Origin: Wuchereria bancrofti
Taxonomy: Eukaryota; Nematoda; Chromadorea; Rhabditida; Onchocercidae
Direction: 5' to 3'
DNA length: 64,000 bases
Assembly: GCA_005281725.1 (NCBI GenBank)
Contig: SSBO01000008.1
Location: 4,631,964 to 4,695,963 of the forward strand
A program made the translations under genes and the position numbers. Position 1 is the first letter of the stretch; each line of letters starts with the position of its first letter. Below are positions 1-12,900 of the stretch, piece by piece. The notes below the pieces were generated by a model. The model saw only the letters and a list, made by a program, of their open reading frames with translations. It made no database searches and was not told where the DNA came from.

Positions 1-125
1 TTTTTTCATTTTTTTGTTTGCTTACAAAAAAGAAATTTAAAAATTTCTACAAATAAATAAAATTTTACACATAAATGGTTATTAGATGAAATTTAGAAAA
101 TTATAATTAATAAGTGATAATTTAC

Positions 126-886
126 GTTAATAGGATTAGGATATGGCGCCGGATAGTTTGATGATGAATTAATCGATCCAAATGTTGGACGAGGTGCTGC
201 TGTTGAAATTGGATGATCCTGAGTTGTTGGAAAAAATAAATAAATAAAGATAATACATTGTAATTTTAACAAAAAAAAAAATAGTTCTTTTAAATCAAAG
301 TTGAAAGTTCAGAAAAAGTTTAGAAATTATTAAAATTTCAAAAAAAATTATTCAATCAAATTTTCATGAAGTTTGCAAAATTTTTATTTAAATTAACAAT
401 TTTTCGATTATAAAAAGTTACAAAAAATTTGTATGACAAGAAAAGATCAGATAAATAGAAATTTAGCTAATTAATTATGATATTTTAACCAATTATGATG
501 TTAAATTAATTAATTATGATATCAAGTTAATTAATTGTGGTATTAAGTTTCGAACTTTAACTATTTTTTGATAGTTAAGTGTAAATGACAAATTTTAGGA
601 TCGTAATTGAATATACTTCAATTTATATATACATATATTTTTTCCAAGGATTCTATATGTTTCGATTTTATCCTAACTGTAAGTTGCAAAAAAAAGATTT
701 TAGGAAAGTTTTTGAATTTAAATCCTAGTTAAAAATTAGTTTAATTAATCATAAAGGTATGATAAACAGTCAAACTTGAGAAACTTCCTGTATTGCTAAG
801 TTACCACTGTCCGATGTATTGGTCATCTCATCAATTATTTCGTCGTTTTCCGATTGTGTATTAATACTTTGTTCATGTACGTCCAT
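126..886 (-). CDS. 5' end of an unrecognised protein-coding gene (2 exons, partial)
   Basis: I do not recognise this gene. Two minus-strand exons are visible. Exon 1 (776-886) opens with an ATG at 886 and encodes 37 acidic, Asn/Ser/Thr-rich residues beginning MDVHEQSINT; its donor is GTTTGA. Exon 2 (126-218) encodes 31 residues rich in Pro, Ser and Asn, ending NYPAPYPNPIN, with a GTAAAT donor; the gene then leaves the window on the left. Both joins are phase 0. An AG at 891-892 just upstream of the ATG could accept a spliced leader. The composition suggests a disordered N-terminus, as in many regulatory proteins, but no domain is seen. It is divergent to the Mind-bomb-like gene and may share its promoter interval. 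The exon 2 acceptor (AACTCAG) is ordinary rather than strong. Confidence 0.5.
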
Positions 887-1957
887 TTTTCTGACTTTTT
901 AAATAATACTAGTAAAAATTTGAAAATGTTAAATTATTTTTGTTTTAATCAAAAATAAGAAATTGGATGAAATTTGGAGTTTTAAATTGGATAAATAATT
1001 TTACAAAACTTTAGAACAAAAATTCAAATATAATAAACCAAACGGAAAAGAAACAACCGCTAAACATACCGAAATACACTGACACTGAAAATATTTTTTA
1101 TTGATTTTAACAAATNAAATTTGGAGTTTTAAATTGGATAAATAATTTTACAAAACTTTAGAACAAAAATTCAAATATAATAAACCAAACGGAAAAGAAA
1201 CAACCGCTAAACATACCGAAATACACTGACACTGAAAATATTTTTTATTGATTTTAACAAATTTTTTCATGTTTTCATGCAAATTTTTGAATATTTCCGT
1301 AATTTTAATTTTGAATTTTTTTTATGCAAATTTTTTACTCAATTTAGTGTTTTGCTTCTCGCATAGAATTATTGATAAAATATGAAATTATTTCATTGTA
1401 AAATTTTTTATTTCATCGGTCGGTTATTTTAGATAACTAATTGTATTGCACAAAAATAGTATGAGAAGTTGCACAAAAGGAAATTACCGGAAAAGCCGGA
1501 AGAATCTTTTTTTTTCTTGACTGCAAGAAAAAGCTATAATTTGCTAGCAAAAATTTTATCTATTAGTAAATTATTATTTTAATTTGAAGCAAATTTTATC
1601 AAAACCAAAAAATTTATTCGAAAATTTTTTTGAATTCTAGAATGGAATTTTACTATACTTAGCTTATTAATATCTGTTAAAATACAAAATTTTTTTGACG
1701 AATTAAAATTATTTAATTGATTAGTAGATAGTATCAGTTGAGTAAAAATTAATGAATGCAATTCTGTGGGAACAAAAAGCAATTAATTCAAAATTTGATC
1801 CATTTAACACCAATTAAGCTCCAGTAAAATATAAAAAGGAATGAATGACAATCTTAAATAAACATTGAAATTTTTATTTTAATGATTTAATTTTACTTTT
1901 AGTATATTGATAATCGTTGATGATTTTTATTATTATTTATTTTTTAATTTTTTTTTT
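887..1957. promoter_or_regulatory. Divergent intergenic interval (putative shared promoter region)
   Basis: This stretch separates the two divergent genes and must hold their 5' regulatory sequence. It is AT-rich with no convincing coding exon on either strand. No MIB/HERC2 or ZZ-type zinc-finger coding sequence is visible on the plus strand, which matters for the Mind-bomb-like gene downstream. It contains the single-N gap and the 146-bp duplication. No specific binding site can be defended. Confidence 0.4.
970..1262. repeat. 146-bp direct duplication around a single N (assembly-gap artefact)
   Basis: Bases 970-1115 recur without visible difference at 1117-1262, separated by one N at 1116. 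Perfect identity butted against an N is what results when two contig ends that overlap are placed side by side rather than merged. The true sequence probably carries one copy. Confidence 0.9.
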
Positions 1958-1959
1958 AG
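1958..1959 (+). other. Candidate spliced-leader trans-splice acceptor for the Mind-bomb-like gene
   Basis: A long T run ends in AG at 1958-1959, 42 bases before the ATG at 2002. No coding exon is seen upstream on this strand, so the site is better read as a trans-splice acceptor than a cis-splice acceptor. Transcript 5' ends would decide. Confidence 0.45.
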
Positions 1960-2001
1960 AATTTAATATTTTATAATTTCAATCATCTATTCGTATTCAA
2001 A

Positions 2002-5000
2002 ATGCAGCAAGGTGATCGAGTTCGTATTGCATATCATGATTTCTCATTTTATGAACGCTTACATAGTTACAATCAATTAGCATGGAGTTCACGTATGGCT
2101 ACCGTAAGATTTTAATATTAAAAAAAAAAGAGTTCAATTAATATTTTTATGAAAAATGATAAAAAGAAAGGAGAAAAAATTAAAATAAAAATTTCAATAA
2201 TTTAATTTGAATTAATAGTTGTATAATTTCAGTATATTGGTAAAGTTGGTATTGTAAAAGATGTAACAATGGAATCCGTCCAAGTAACAATTTTTAGCTG
2301 GGGAATAACAGAAGGTACAACAACAACAACAACTGCAACAACAACGACAACAACTGCAACAATAACAACAACTGCAACAACAACAAATGCAGCAACAACA
2401 ACAAGTGAAACAACAACAAATGCAGCAACAACAATAATTACATCAAATAATCAACCAGAAATAGGACGAAATACGGTTGTTGAAGCGACATATTCATGGC
2501 ATCCAAAAAGTATTCTATTAGCACAAAATATTTGTATGTTGGATGGTGATCGAGCAATTATGATTCGAAATAAGGTTTTTCTCATAACAAAATTAATTTT
2601 GTTGAATTTTAATCATAGCACTTTAAATGTATATAATATTATTTGCATTATAATATAGAATTAATATTATTTGTATTATAGCATTTTTCCTTTTTTTTTT
2701 TTTTGTTTTTTTTTTTCAAATAAAAAAAAATTTTTAGGATTTAAATAAAGCGATAATGGTATCAATTCGTATTTTGGATGAAGAAACATTTGCATTACGA
2801 TTACCTCATGCTGAATCATTTATTTGGAAAAAATCAGAGAATTTAAATGATGTAATTTTACCTATATATTCAGGTAATAATAAATCAAAATAAATAATCA
2901 TAATGAATTTTCTTTTAAATAATTGTAATGAATGTTGTTAATAGTTTAGTCATTTCTATTTTAATCAATTTTTAATTGTAAATCAATTAACTTTTTATTG
3001 TTTTTTTAATGTTTTTCGTTTTTTTTTTTCTTTTTTTGATGATATGTTTTATGTGAATATGAATAGGTATTCTTTAATCAAATGAATAGGTATTCTTTAA
3101 TCAAAATTTTTTTAATCAAATGAATAGGTATTCTTTATTCAAATGAAAAAAGTGTATATTCAGTATAAAACATTAAAATTATATGATTTTTTGTTTTTCA
3201 ATAATTATTAGGTCGTAATTTATCAACATTAATGCATGATCGAAATCTTCCAATACATTTGGCAAATATAAATCGAACATCGGAACGCGTCGTATTTGGT
3301 GTCATATCAATGATACCAAATGTAACTGATATTATGGAAGCATTACATTATTGGGCTGAAACCGGTGATGAAAAACAATTCCGTCTAATACTTTATTATC
3401 ATCCAGAATTGGTTAATCAAATTTTTAATCCTTTAAATCTTTTTTTTTTTTTCTCTTATTACTTTTGAATTTTTACTCTTTTCTTCCCTAATATTATTTA
3501 ATTATATTCATTATTTATTATCATTACGATATTTTTAAAGAAAAATGCTGCTACTATTGATGGACAAACAGTTTTGATGTTAGCTGTTGACTTAGGCCTT
3601 TGGTCAGCAGTAGTTCTATTACTTTGTATTGGTGCCGAAAAAAATATTACTGATGCGGAAGGTAATAGTCTATATCATATAGCTGCTAAAAAGTAAGTAA
3701 ATTTTATTCACTAAGAAAAAAATTAAAACAATATTTGATTAATGGAATTATATCTACAAAGTATTACTTAAATTTATTTATTTCTCTGCAAAAAAAAGGA
3801 AGAAAAAAAGGAAAGGAAAAAATGTTGATCGAAATTTTTGAAAATATTATTAGAAAAAATAAAATTAGGCAATACTGATTCATTGTTTAGCAACTTTAAA
3901 GTAGATTTCTTCTCGGAAATTTGAATTTTTTTTTTTTGGAATGAATTTATTATCAGTACTTTGCAGAGGTCATAAACAAATTATCGAAGGTTTGATGTTA
4001 TTTTTTGCTGATGAAATCAACTGGCAAAATTTCAAAGGTGAAACAGCTCTACACTGTTCCGTTTTGAATGGTCACTTATCTTGCATTGATCAACTTCTAA
4101 ATGCACCTACAATTGATCCAAATATACAGGTAACAACAGGTATTCCAGTATCGAACAAATCAAACTTTAATTTTAATCAAAAGTAAAACACTTTTGTTTA
4201 TTTATTTTATTTAGTAAAATTAACTGATAAACTTTTACCACGAATTTTAAAAATTACGCAAAAAAATTCTTGTTCTAAAATTTTTTCAGCCCTTTTTTGT
4301 TATTTTTCTCAATAAAAACTTTTTTCACAATTGGAATATTTTTACAAAGTATCATATAATTTTAGCAAAAAAATTTTCTATGTTTGGATGTCAAAGAAAA
4401 AAATGATAATAAAGATAAAGAAAAATGAAATGATTAAGGATAATGAGGGGAATACACCACTTCATATATTATCAACAATGGAAGAAATACCACCAACTCG
4501 TGATGCAATGCTTCATCGTTTATTATCAAGTGTTAAAATTGATCAACTGATAGTGAATAATGATGGATTAACTGCATTACAACTTGCAATTATCGCTAAT
4601 CAACATAGGTATAATTTGAAAATTTTATTAAAGAAATGATTAAAAGTTATTTTAAAAAAAAAAACTGATAATTAAACTTACTGATCCTTACCATATTTCA
4701 TTAAAATTTAATTAAGATAAAACAAATTCAAATGAATTTTTAGGATTCATTGTAAATTAAATTAAATTACACTAAATTTATTAACATTTAGCATTGTGGA
4801 ATCAATGATTCACATGAAACCATCACTTCTCTCATCGGATAGTTCATATTCATTATTGCCATTACATCTTGCTGCTGCATATGGCCATATTAACGTATTG
4901 GAAATTATTCTTAAAGTAAAAATTTAGAAAAAAAAATTTTCAAATTTTGCTCTTTAAGAATTTCAATTTTAACTAATTTATTTTCGAATTTTATTTTAAT

Positions 5001-7910
5001 TATTTACGATTTTTTAATTCAAAAAAAAAGTGAAAGAGGCTAAGGAAAGAAAAAAAGGCAAATATTGCTAATAATTAAGAATAATTTTCTTTTTTTTTTT
5101 CTTATAAATTTAATGATTAGTTTTATTTTTAGTATTCTTCTGATGTAAAGAAAACAACGAAAGCCAGCCGAACAGCATTGCATTTTGCAGTGGAACGTTG
5201 GGATGGTAACGCTGATAAAGATATGCAACGCCTTTCTTGTATTCAAGTAATTCATTTGTGATATTGTGTTTAATTAATTATTCATTAAGTAATTTGATAA
5301 AATATAGCAGTGAGATCCAAAATATTCAAGAATTCATAAAGTATTTCTTTGAAAATATGAAATTGTGCATAAATTATGAGATATTTTTTCTGTGCTCAAG
5401 TAATTCATTATTTAAGTATGGAATGAAGTAAAATTGCTTATCAAAATAATGAAAACGATCAATAATTATCAAAATGTTTTTTTCTCTTTTTTAAACAAAA
5501 TTAATTTATAGTTTTTAAGTGTACAGTTTAAAACTGAGTTAAGATTTAGATATTCAGAAAAGTTTTTCTTTCAAAAAAAATATCAAAAGGATAATTTTTG
5601 TAATCATTTCAAATATTTCATTTCCAGTTACTCGTATCCTCGGGTGTACCTTTAAATACACGTGATTGTGACGGAATGACCGCACTACATTTAGCAGCCC
5701 AAGCAACTCAAGGAGAAGCTACAATAAGCAATGATAAAATACAAATTGTATTACAAATGAAAAAATCAAATATGGTAATTAATTTATTATTTGTCATAGT
5801 ACTAAAAAATAATTGATTAATTAATTAGTTAATTAGTTAAACAAGGAAAAGGAAGCGGAATCTCATTAAGTGACTTGTTTTTTGAACAGTTAGTATAAAT
5901 GAGAAAAGAAGCTAAATTGAGTCTATTTAAATTGTATTAGTAAGTATTTTGGTATTAAATTTCTTTTCAGTGAATTTCTTTAAGTCAATTTTTTATTTTT
6001 CGAAACTAAAATAAGCAAAAAGTTATTTTGCTTTTGTTTATTTATTCTTTTAGCGTTTGGAGGAACTTGCATCGACATTTCGTCCGCACTGGCCTGTTGC
6101 GGTAATGTGTTTCCTAATTGCGCAAGGAGCAGATCCGCAAATTCGTGATCGTTCCGGATCTGTTCCATTTGAATTAGTTATCGAACCAACTCTGAAATCG
6201 TTATTTGAACAATATGTTGCTTGCAGACCAAGGTTAATTATAATGATAATAGTGACAGTAATAATCAGTAATATTCAAAATGATCTTACTAGTTATCGTC
6301 AATAATAATATTAAGTAAGATATTTTTCAATTTATATTATTGAAGTTTGGGCAAAATATATTGAAAAAAATAGGAACTGAATAGTGATTTTAATTATCGA
6401 GGAGTTTTCTATTTTCATTATTCAACTATGGTTGTTTTAAAATACGACATCTATAGTTAATGAATTAAAATTTTATGAATTCTTTATTAAATCAAAGTTT
6501 TTTCATTTCCTAGTGAAGTGACAACAAAAAATAATTGGTTAAATATTACAAAAAATTTTAATGTTAAGAAAAAAAATTGGCCAAAGTATTTTATTTCGTT
6601 CAATTTGATTATTGTTTTCGTAAAATATTAAATTTATTTCATTCACTTTTAATCAAATACTATTCATAAATTATTTTAATTAGTAATTTTGTTCTTTCCT
6701 TGTAAAAATTTGCTATTTCACAAATTTCAGATCATGCATTCCAATGAGCCGTACGATAGCACGAAGCTTTGATACCACCGAGGTGACAATGTGTACATTT
6801 AATTGTGATGACAATAGAGCAGATATTGTTTTCATTCCATGCGGTCATCGAGTAGTTTGTGCTACCTGTGCTGGTAACACTTTACTCAGACGTTGTCCGT
6901 TATGTTATCAGCAAATTATTACGGCAAAAAATTCATGTATGATTGTTTATTGAAAGTTTTTTTTTTTTTTTAAATCTTAAAATTACAAATGTTATATTAT
7001 TTATTGGTAAGTAAAAACAGAAGTACCAAATAGATTTTGCTGATACATTTTGGTACTTATATATGACAGGTTTATTTCAATAATAATGATAAAATAACAA
7101 TAATAATAGTTATAATAATAATAATAACAAACAATAATTATAATACATTAGATGGAGAAGTGGTTGAAATTGGTGGTAATATTATACGATATAGAAAATA
7201 TAGTGATGCTGAATTGGGCGAAAATATCAGGGTAATAGATAAAGCTGAAATTGAAAAAATTGCGCAAGAAGCTGTTGAACGTGCCAAGAAAGCAGCTGAA
7301 GAAGGTAAATAACCATTTTTCTCGTTTTATTTATTTATTTTTAACGTGTCATGGATAATCGTACTTAAGTTAATTGTATTGCTAACCATATCTAATTTGA
7401 ACTTAAGTTACAAAAAAAAAAATTAGTAAGTAGGTTTAGGTTAAAGCGTTGTACAAAATTAAGCTGAATATTTTTGTCTTTTAAAATACAAATGTATGGA
7501 ATATGTCCTGACTTAAAAAAATGATAATAAATAATATGCATATAAGAGATGTCCAATAACAGGACGAGTAAATAAAATACATGACGTCATTTACGTCATT
7601 GTTTCACGTTAACATTGCCAATATTTGCATCATTATTATACATTTTTGTTTTTTTTTTCTTCCATTTAATGTTTTTTTTCTTTCACTTTTGTTTTTTCTT
7701 GTAGAGAAAAATGTAGTAGTGCGTGAATTACGTGATAAATTAGAACAGCTGGAGCTCGAAATTACGTGTGCAATATGCATGGATCAACGTTGCAGCATTG
7801 TATTTCAATGTGGACATACGGCATGCGTGGAATGTAGCAATCCATCAAAATTGAAATTGTGTCATATTTGTCGACAAATTATCAAACGACGTACGACAAT
7901 CTATACGTAA
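2002..7910 (+). CDS. mib-1: Mind-bomb-like E3 ubiquitin ligase (REP-ankyrin-RING), 14 exons, 797 aa
   Basis: Mind-bomb proteins ubiquitinate Notch ligands of the Delta/Serrate type and promote their endocytosis in the signal-sending cell. Exons: 2002-2103, 2233-2574, 2738-2873, 3212-3411, 3541-3692, 3967-4129, 4439-4608, 4792-4915, 5133-5246, 5628-5774, 6054-6232, 6731-6936, 7152-7304, 7705-7910; all phases close. Residues 1-180 resemble a MIB REP/SH3-like repeat (GDRVRIAY at 4-11, YIGKVG at 35-40, SWHPKS after the insert), interrupted by a Thr-rich stretch at about 63-107. Ankyrin-like repeats (GETALH, NTPLH, SRTALHFA, GMTALHLAA) occupy about 185-600. A RING lies at 631-668 and a second at 751-785, near the C-terminus as in vertebrate MIB. 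Vertebrate MIB1 is about 1000 aa with MIB/HERC2-ZZ-MIB/HERC2 at its N-terminus; that part is absent here. The acceptor of exon 7 lacks a pyrimidine tract. Family assignment is firm, orthology less so. Confidence 0.78.
2317..2437 (+). repeat. Coding ACA-type microsatellite (Thr-rich tract)
   Basis: An imperfect ACA/GCA trinucleotide run inside exon 2 of the Mind-bomb-like gene. It encodes a mostly threonine stretch with scattered Ala, Asn, Ile, Ser and Glu, inserted into the REP-like domain. The frame stays open through it, consistent with slippage in whole codons. Confidence 0.85.
3060..3143 (+). repeat. Three-copy 23-bp intronic repeat
   Basis: Copies of a 23-bp unit starting tgaataggtattctttaatc lie at about 3060, 3083 and 3121 within intron 3 of the Mind-bomb-like gene. 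The third copy is offset by a short T/A-rich spacer and carries a mismatch. No function is apparent. Confidence 0.75.
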
Positions 7911-9941
7911 ATGTTTGAGATGGAAATATTATCACATAAAGGAAGAAATTTTGAAATTGTAAGGAGACAGAACTGCTAATTAGATTATTGATTACTTAAA
8001 TACAACTCTATTTATAGTTGATATAATTTGCTTGGATTCAATTTTATCATAGTAGATTGTGCCTTGTTAAATTTTTAAATTTAAAACATTGAATCGAAAT
8101 AATTAAAATTAAATGTTAATTGATTACCAGTTAACCTTAATCACAAAAACGAAACAAATATACGTGTACACGTAAAGCAACGAATTTTTTTTATTGTAAT
8201 GATAAATAATTAAATTAAATTTATTCCATTCTTGAATTATCTGTTGAATTATATTGTGTTTATAATGAAAATTATAATTAATATTGAACATTAATCTGCT
8301 TATATAATCTAAAAAAAGATGAAACAAAAAATTCTTTAGCATATCATTCATTATTTTAGCCTTAAATTTGAATACAATAGCAATTACCATATCACCTAAC
8401 TGTACAAACAATATTATACAAGCAAAAAAAGAATAGTAATAAAGAAAAAAAAAAAAAAGAAAGAAGCACATGACAAATATATGCACTATAAATGACCTTT
8501 GTTTGAACTTTGACATTCTCTGAACTTTGATCAGTTTATCACAGAAAAAAAAGAGGATACGTGATGCATACTAAACATCATCTACTTCAATAATGTATTC
8601 ATCATTGTCATACACGCATGCACCCACACACACACACGTACATATACACGTATAACGCACACGCCATACACACGCATATGCTTACATATATGCAAAAATT
8701 TTTGATTTGAACATGATGAAAAGAATTTGAAATAATTGTTGAATCAATAAATCAATGGAAAAGAAAAGGTATTAGAAATTTAAATTATTGAAATGAAAAC
8801 TTTTCTTTTTGAATATTCATTTAATAGCTAATGAATTGATATACGGTAAATAATATTCATAAGCACTGCTACCAAATGAACGCATAATGATAATTGGTGG
8901 GAAATTGAAAGATGAAATGTTATGATTAATGCTAATTATGGTATTTATCATCAGGAAATTTTCAATATAATAAATATTTAATTCAATCTATGAATAAAAT
9001 TTTGAATAATAATTGAAAATATTGTATGTGAAAGAGTGAAAAACTGTAAAAAAGTGATAAAAATAATGGATTAAAAGTATTAAAGTATTGACAAAATTGA
9101 GTTATTTAAAGACGTAAAAGTTTTAGATTTAGAATTTAATTTAACTTTAATTCAAAATAATTTTTTAGAAAAAGATTTCCATTTACACTTTGACAATATT
9201 TGATCTAAAAAATTAAAAAAAAAAAAATATACAATGATGCGAATTATATGACGAAACACTTTAAGCAAAATTTATTCTTCCTTTCAAAAAAGGAAAAATA
9301 AAATAATTAATTAATCAACAAAGCTCAAAAAAAACAAAACTTAAATTGGTAAGAATTTCTATTTTCATTTTTTATTTTCCATCATTCTCACCTTTCTTTT
9401 AGCATTTATAAAACTTATAACAGTAAACAAACCGAAAATTTTGTCTTAGATTTCTGAAAGGTACGACATCAAAAGATATTTCGAGAAGACTAATGAGCTA
9501 ATGAACAAATAGAAATTCTGACATTAACAATTGCACCAAATTTAAGTTATTTGTTCTTTTTCATTTTTTATCATTTCTATTACTGTTTCCCAAAATTATT
9601 CGTCGTCGACTTTCCGTAGTGGATAAATAGGTAGTTTCAGCTATCACTGATTTGCTTTGTTTACGACGAAATATGACGCTGAAAGAAATATTTTTTTCTT
9701 TTTTTTTTGAAATGTTAAATTTATATTCTAATTATATTGTCGACGAAATTAAAAATTTTGAAATCAGTCCTTCATATTCAATTTTTTATGGTTGTTAAAA
9801 TTTCATTTTTTTCCTTTTTTTTAAAGATTAATTTGAAGTTTTGAAATAGTTGGCTATACTTTATTATTTTTTGAACTGTTGATTTTTCGCATTTTCTGCA
9901 AAATTCTTCGTCTCAAAATCTGTATTCAAATTTAAAAAAAT
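7911..9941. other. Intergenic region between convergent 3' ends
   Basis: Two kilobases between the end of the Mind-bomb-like gene and the stop codon of the minus-strand receptor. Apart from a CA/TG-rich alternating tract near 8.6 kb I see AT-rich non-coding sequence. The long minus-strand reading frame near 8.1-8.5 kb is low-complexity Phe/Tyr/Ile and is not believed. Confidence 0.5.
8611..8693. repeat. Alternating purine-pyrimidine tract (CA/TG/CG/TA rich)
   Basis: About 80 bases made mostly of alternating purine and pyrimidine steps (acacac, acgcat, acgtaca, cgcatatgc). Such tracts can adopt left-handed DNA under supercoiling and mutate by slippage. It is the most GC-rich intergenic patch nearby. 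No coding content. Confidence 0.6.
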
Positions 9942-12900
9942 TTAATAAAATATAAATAAATAGTAGAACAAATACGTTTTGAAAGTGCTTCGAAATTCCT
10001 GCATCCTAAAATAACAAAGTGGTTGCAAGAGCGCATTTAAGCACATTAACGTTTGAAAACCCCATCGTACGTAATACATAGCAGTGAATGAAATACCCAA
10101 ACGTGAACTTAAAATGGTATAGAACAAAATTTCAATCAATATTAATAAAATAATTTAATAATTTAAATTAATGAAACTATTTAGAAGAAATAATATTTGT
10201 TAAAAACTTCATCTTCCATTTTAATTTATGCAATAATTTCAATTTTTCTCTAGAAATAGCATTCATTCATTTTGTTAATTTCAAAAGTTCAAATGTTGCA
10301 TTTTAAATAATTTTAAAATGATAGAAATTTTAATTAAAACCTTTTTAGCCTACTAACAAATAGAAATTTAATAGCTGAATATGAAATAAGATAAACAGTA
10401 TAGATAGCCAATACACTGCCAATTACAATTACATATTTGTTTCTTTTTAATAAACGCTTTCTTGTTCGATTAAATTCACCTGAAATTAAAAGTAAATAGC
10501 AAAATCTTCGAATTATACTTTTTACAATTTCCATTCCATGTCTATTCTAAGCATAAATAAATTCAATCTTTTCCGTAATATTTAGACGAATATTTTATGC
10601 TATACCAAAATATCAAAATAGGTAATGCATCATTAGAGCACGAAATATTTACCTAATAAAATAATTTGAATAGGAAATAGAATCAAATTTTTCTATAATC
10701 AATAAACTTAAATTTTTTTAATCATTGCATTTTCATCAGTTATCAAATGTGGTTTTTATTCTTTAGTTTAATCTCATATACAGTTAAAATATAATACTTC
10801 TTTTTTAAATTAACATGGTTAAAAAAAAAACTTTCAATTAACAAGACTTTGTAATTAGTAATTTACTTACCATTTAAACTATCATTAGCTTGACAATCAC
10901 TGTCAATCGCTATCTATAAATAATGAAACTTTTTCTTAAAAAATCATATTGATATTCGATAAAATTATGAATAGGATAATTTTAAATTATCATAATTAAA
11001 CAATCTAACAGAAAAGAAAAAATCGTATAATTTCAAAAATAAATAAATAAGCTGAGAAAAAATTATTCGAATCAAATTTTGCAAGTTCTATTTGACTTTT
11101 ATTAAAATCATATAATTTGCAAATTCAAAATTAATGCAAATAACATACCGATGTATCATTTTTAACAATTTTTGAAATGACACGAATTAATCCACCATAG
11201 CATGCAACTGATATAACTAGACATACAAAACAAAATACAATGACAAAGATATTATAAACAAATTCGGTATTATTTGATATTTGACTATTGCGTATAAAGC
11301 AAGCTGTAAATTAAAAGGTGAAAATTTTAATTCAAAAAAACTTTTTTTGATATAAAAAAATACTTTTCTTCTGAATATTTGATTGTTTATTTATTTTAAT
11401 TTCTCTTTTCCTAAATAAAATTCTCTATTTATTTCTTTGTTTATTTGTTTATCTATTTGCTTATTAATTCACTTTCTTTCTTCCTAATTTCTTATTTGAT
11501 CTATTTTACATTTCTATTATTTGAGCAATGGAAGAAAAAAATTGAATGAATGAATGAATAAACTGATAGCTACAAACTTACAGGATGGTAAACGTAATGA
11601 ATACGAAACATTATCTGTTATTGCTGTTGTTGTTGCTGTTGTTGTTGCTGTTATTGTTGTTGTTATTGTTACAGTTCTTATTGTAGTTGTAATTGCTAAA
11701 AAGCAAAAAAAAAAATTGTTTGGTTTGATTAAATTAAATAAGAACGAAATATATTGAATAATTACAATATACTATAAATAAAAAAAAATTTTTTTTCGCC
11801 GTTGTCATCTTTTTTCATTTCTTTTTGGGCTGATTAATTGAACATAAATAGGTCACCATTTTATAAAATGTTAACTAAAAATAGAGCTAATTTATTTCCC
11901 ATGAGTAATTTTTGGAATTAGTAATAAATGCATTCAATAGAAATTTATTGCTTCTAAAATCACTTATTTCATTCTTATTTAAAATCTCTTTTTACATATA
12001 ATTTAGTAATAGCATTTTATATTTAAATCTATCCAATTGTCAGATAGAAATTCAAATTTTTTCAACATGTATTTGGTAAATTTTTGAAATACTATATATG
12101 TAATTAAATTACAATATTTTAAATTTATTGTCCATGCAATTATTGGATTTAAATTCGAATTTTTGCACTTTTTTTTTAAACAAATTTTCAAAATATCACT
12201 TACCTTCGTTATTTACATGCTGACTGAAATGTTTTCGTTTCATTAAGCAATCCGGTTTAATATAAATGGATTGCTTTCGTGAACCAAAAAATAAAATGGA
12301 TAATGTTAATCCCCATGCTATTATCCAACAAATTGCAATTAAGAGTGTAACTCTTGTACTATAAATTTAATTCTTGCAAATGCAAAATTTAATAATTATA
12401 ACATCATAACTGCAACAATATATTAAACTTTAAAATTAACACATTTGTCAATTTTTAACTTTTTTTATGCTTTACATTAGCAAATTTGAGTCTTTTCTTT
12501 CCTCTCATTCTTAATGTTTCTATTTTTCTGACAATATTTGAAATCTTTTACAATTTTTTTCAGTTCAATATATTATTTTTGAAAAAAAGAAAATGTGCGT
12601 GCACAATACAGTAAGATAATGCCCGATTACCTTAATTTACTATGAATCAAAGTAATGGTAAAATAATTAATTGCTAACTTAGTAACAAGACGACGATAAT
12701 GAAATGGATAAATAATATAAACATATTCATTAAGTGTAAGTATTAACAAATTCAAAATTGTTGCCAAATTTGCGAAACGTAAAATCATCAATGCAAATTG
12801 ATCAGCCTTCATAAAATACATGGAAGTACTGATACCCGCGGGTAACATTTTTAATGCCCATATTATTGAGCACGTACCTGTAAAAAAAATTCATACAGCA

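Noticed and set aside
760..790. Sequence resembling part of a spliced-leader RNA (CAAGTTTGA on the minus strand)
   Set aside because: Only about nine bases match the remembered leader; it is explained as the donor of the unknown gene's first exon and no Sm-site context follows.
8124..8516. 130-codon minus-strand open frame, the longest in its interval
   Set aside because: Almost entirely Phe, Tyr, Ile, Leu and Asn with homopolymer runs, no splice context and no domain; expected by chance in AT-rich sequence.
11554..11757. Plus-strand open frame reading Val/Ala repeats
   Set aside because: Direct translation of a TTG/CTG microsatellite inside a receptor intron on the other strand.
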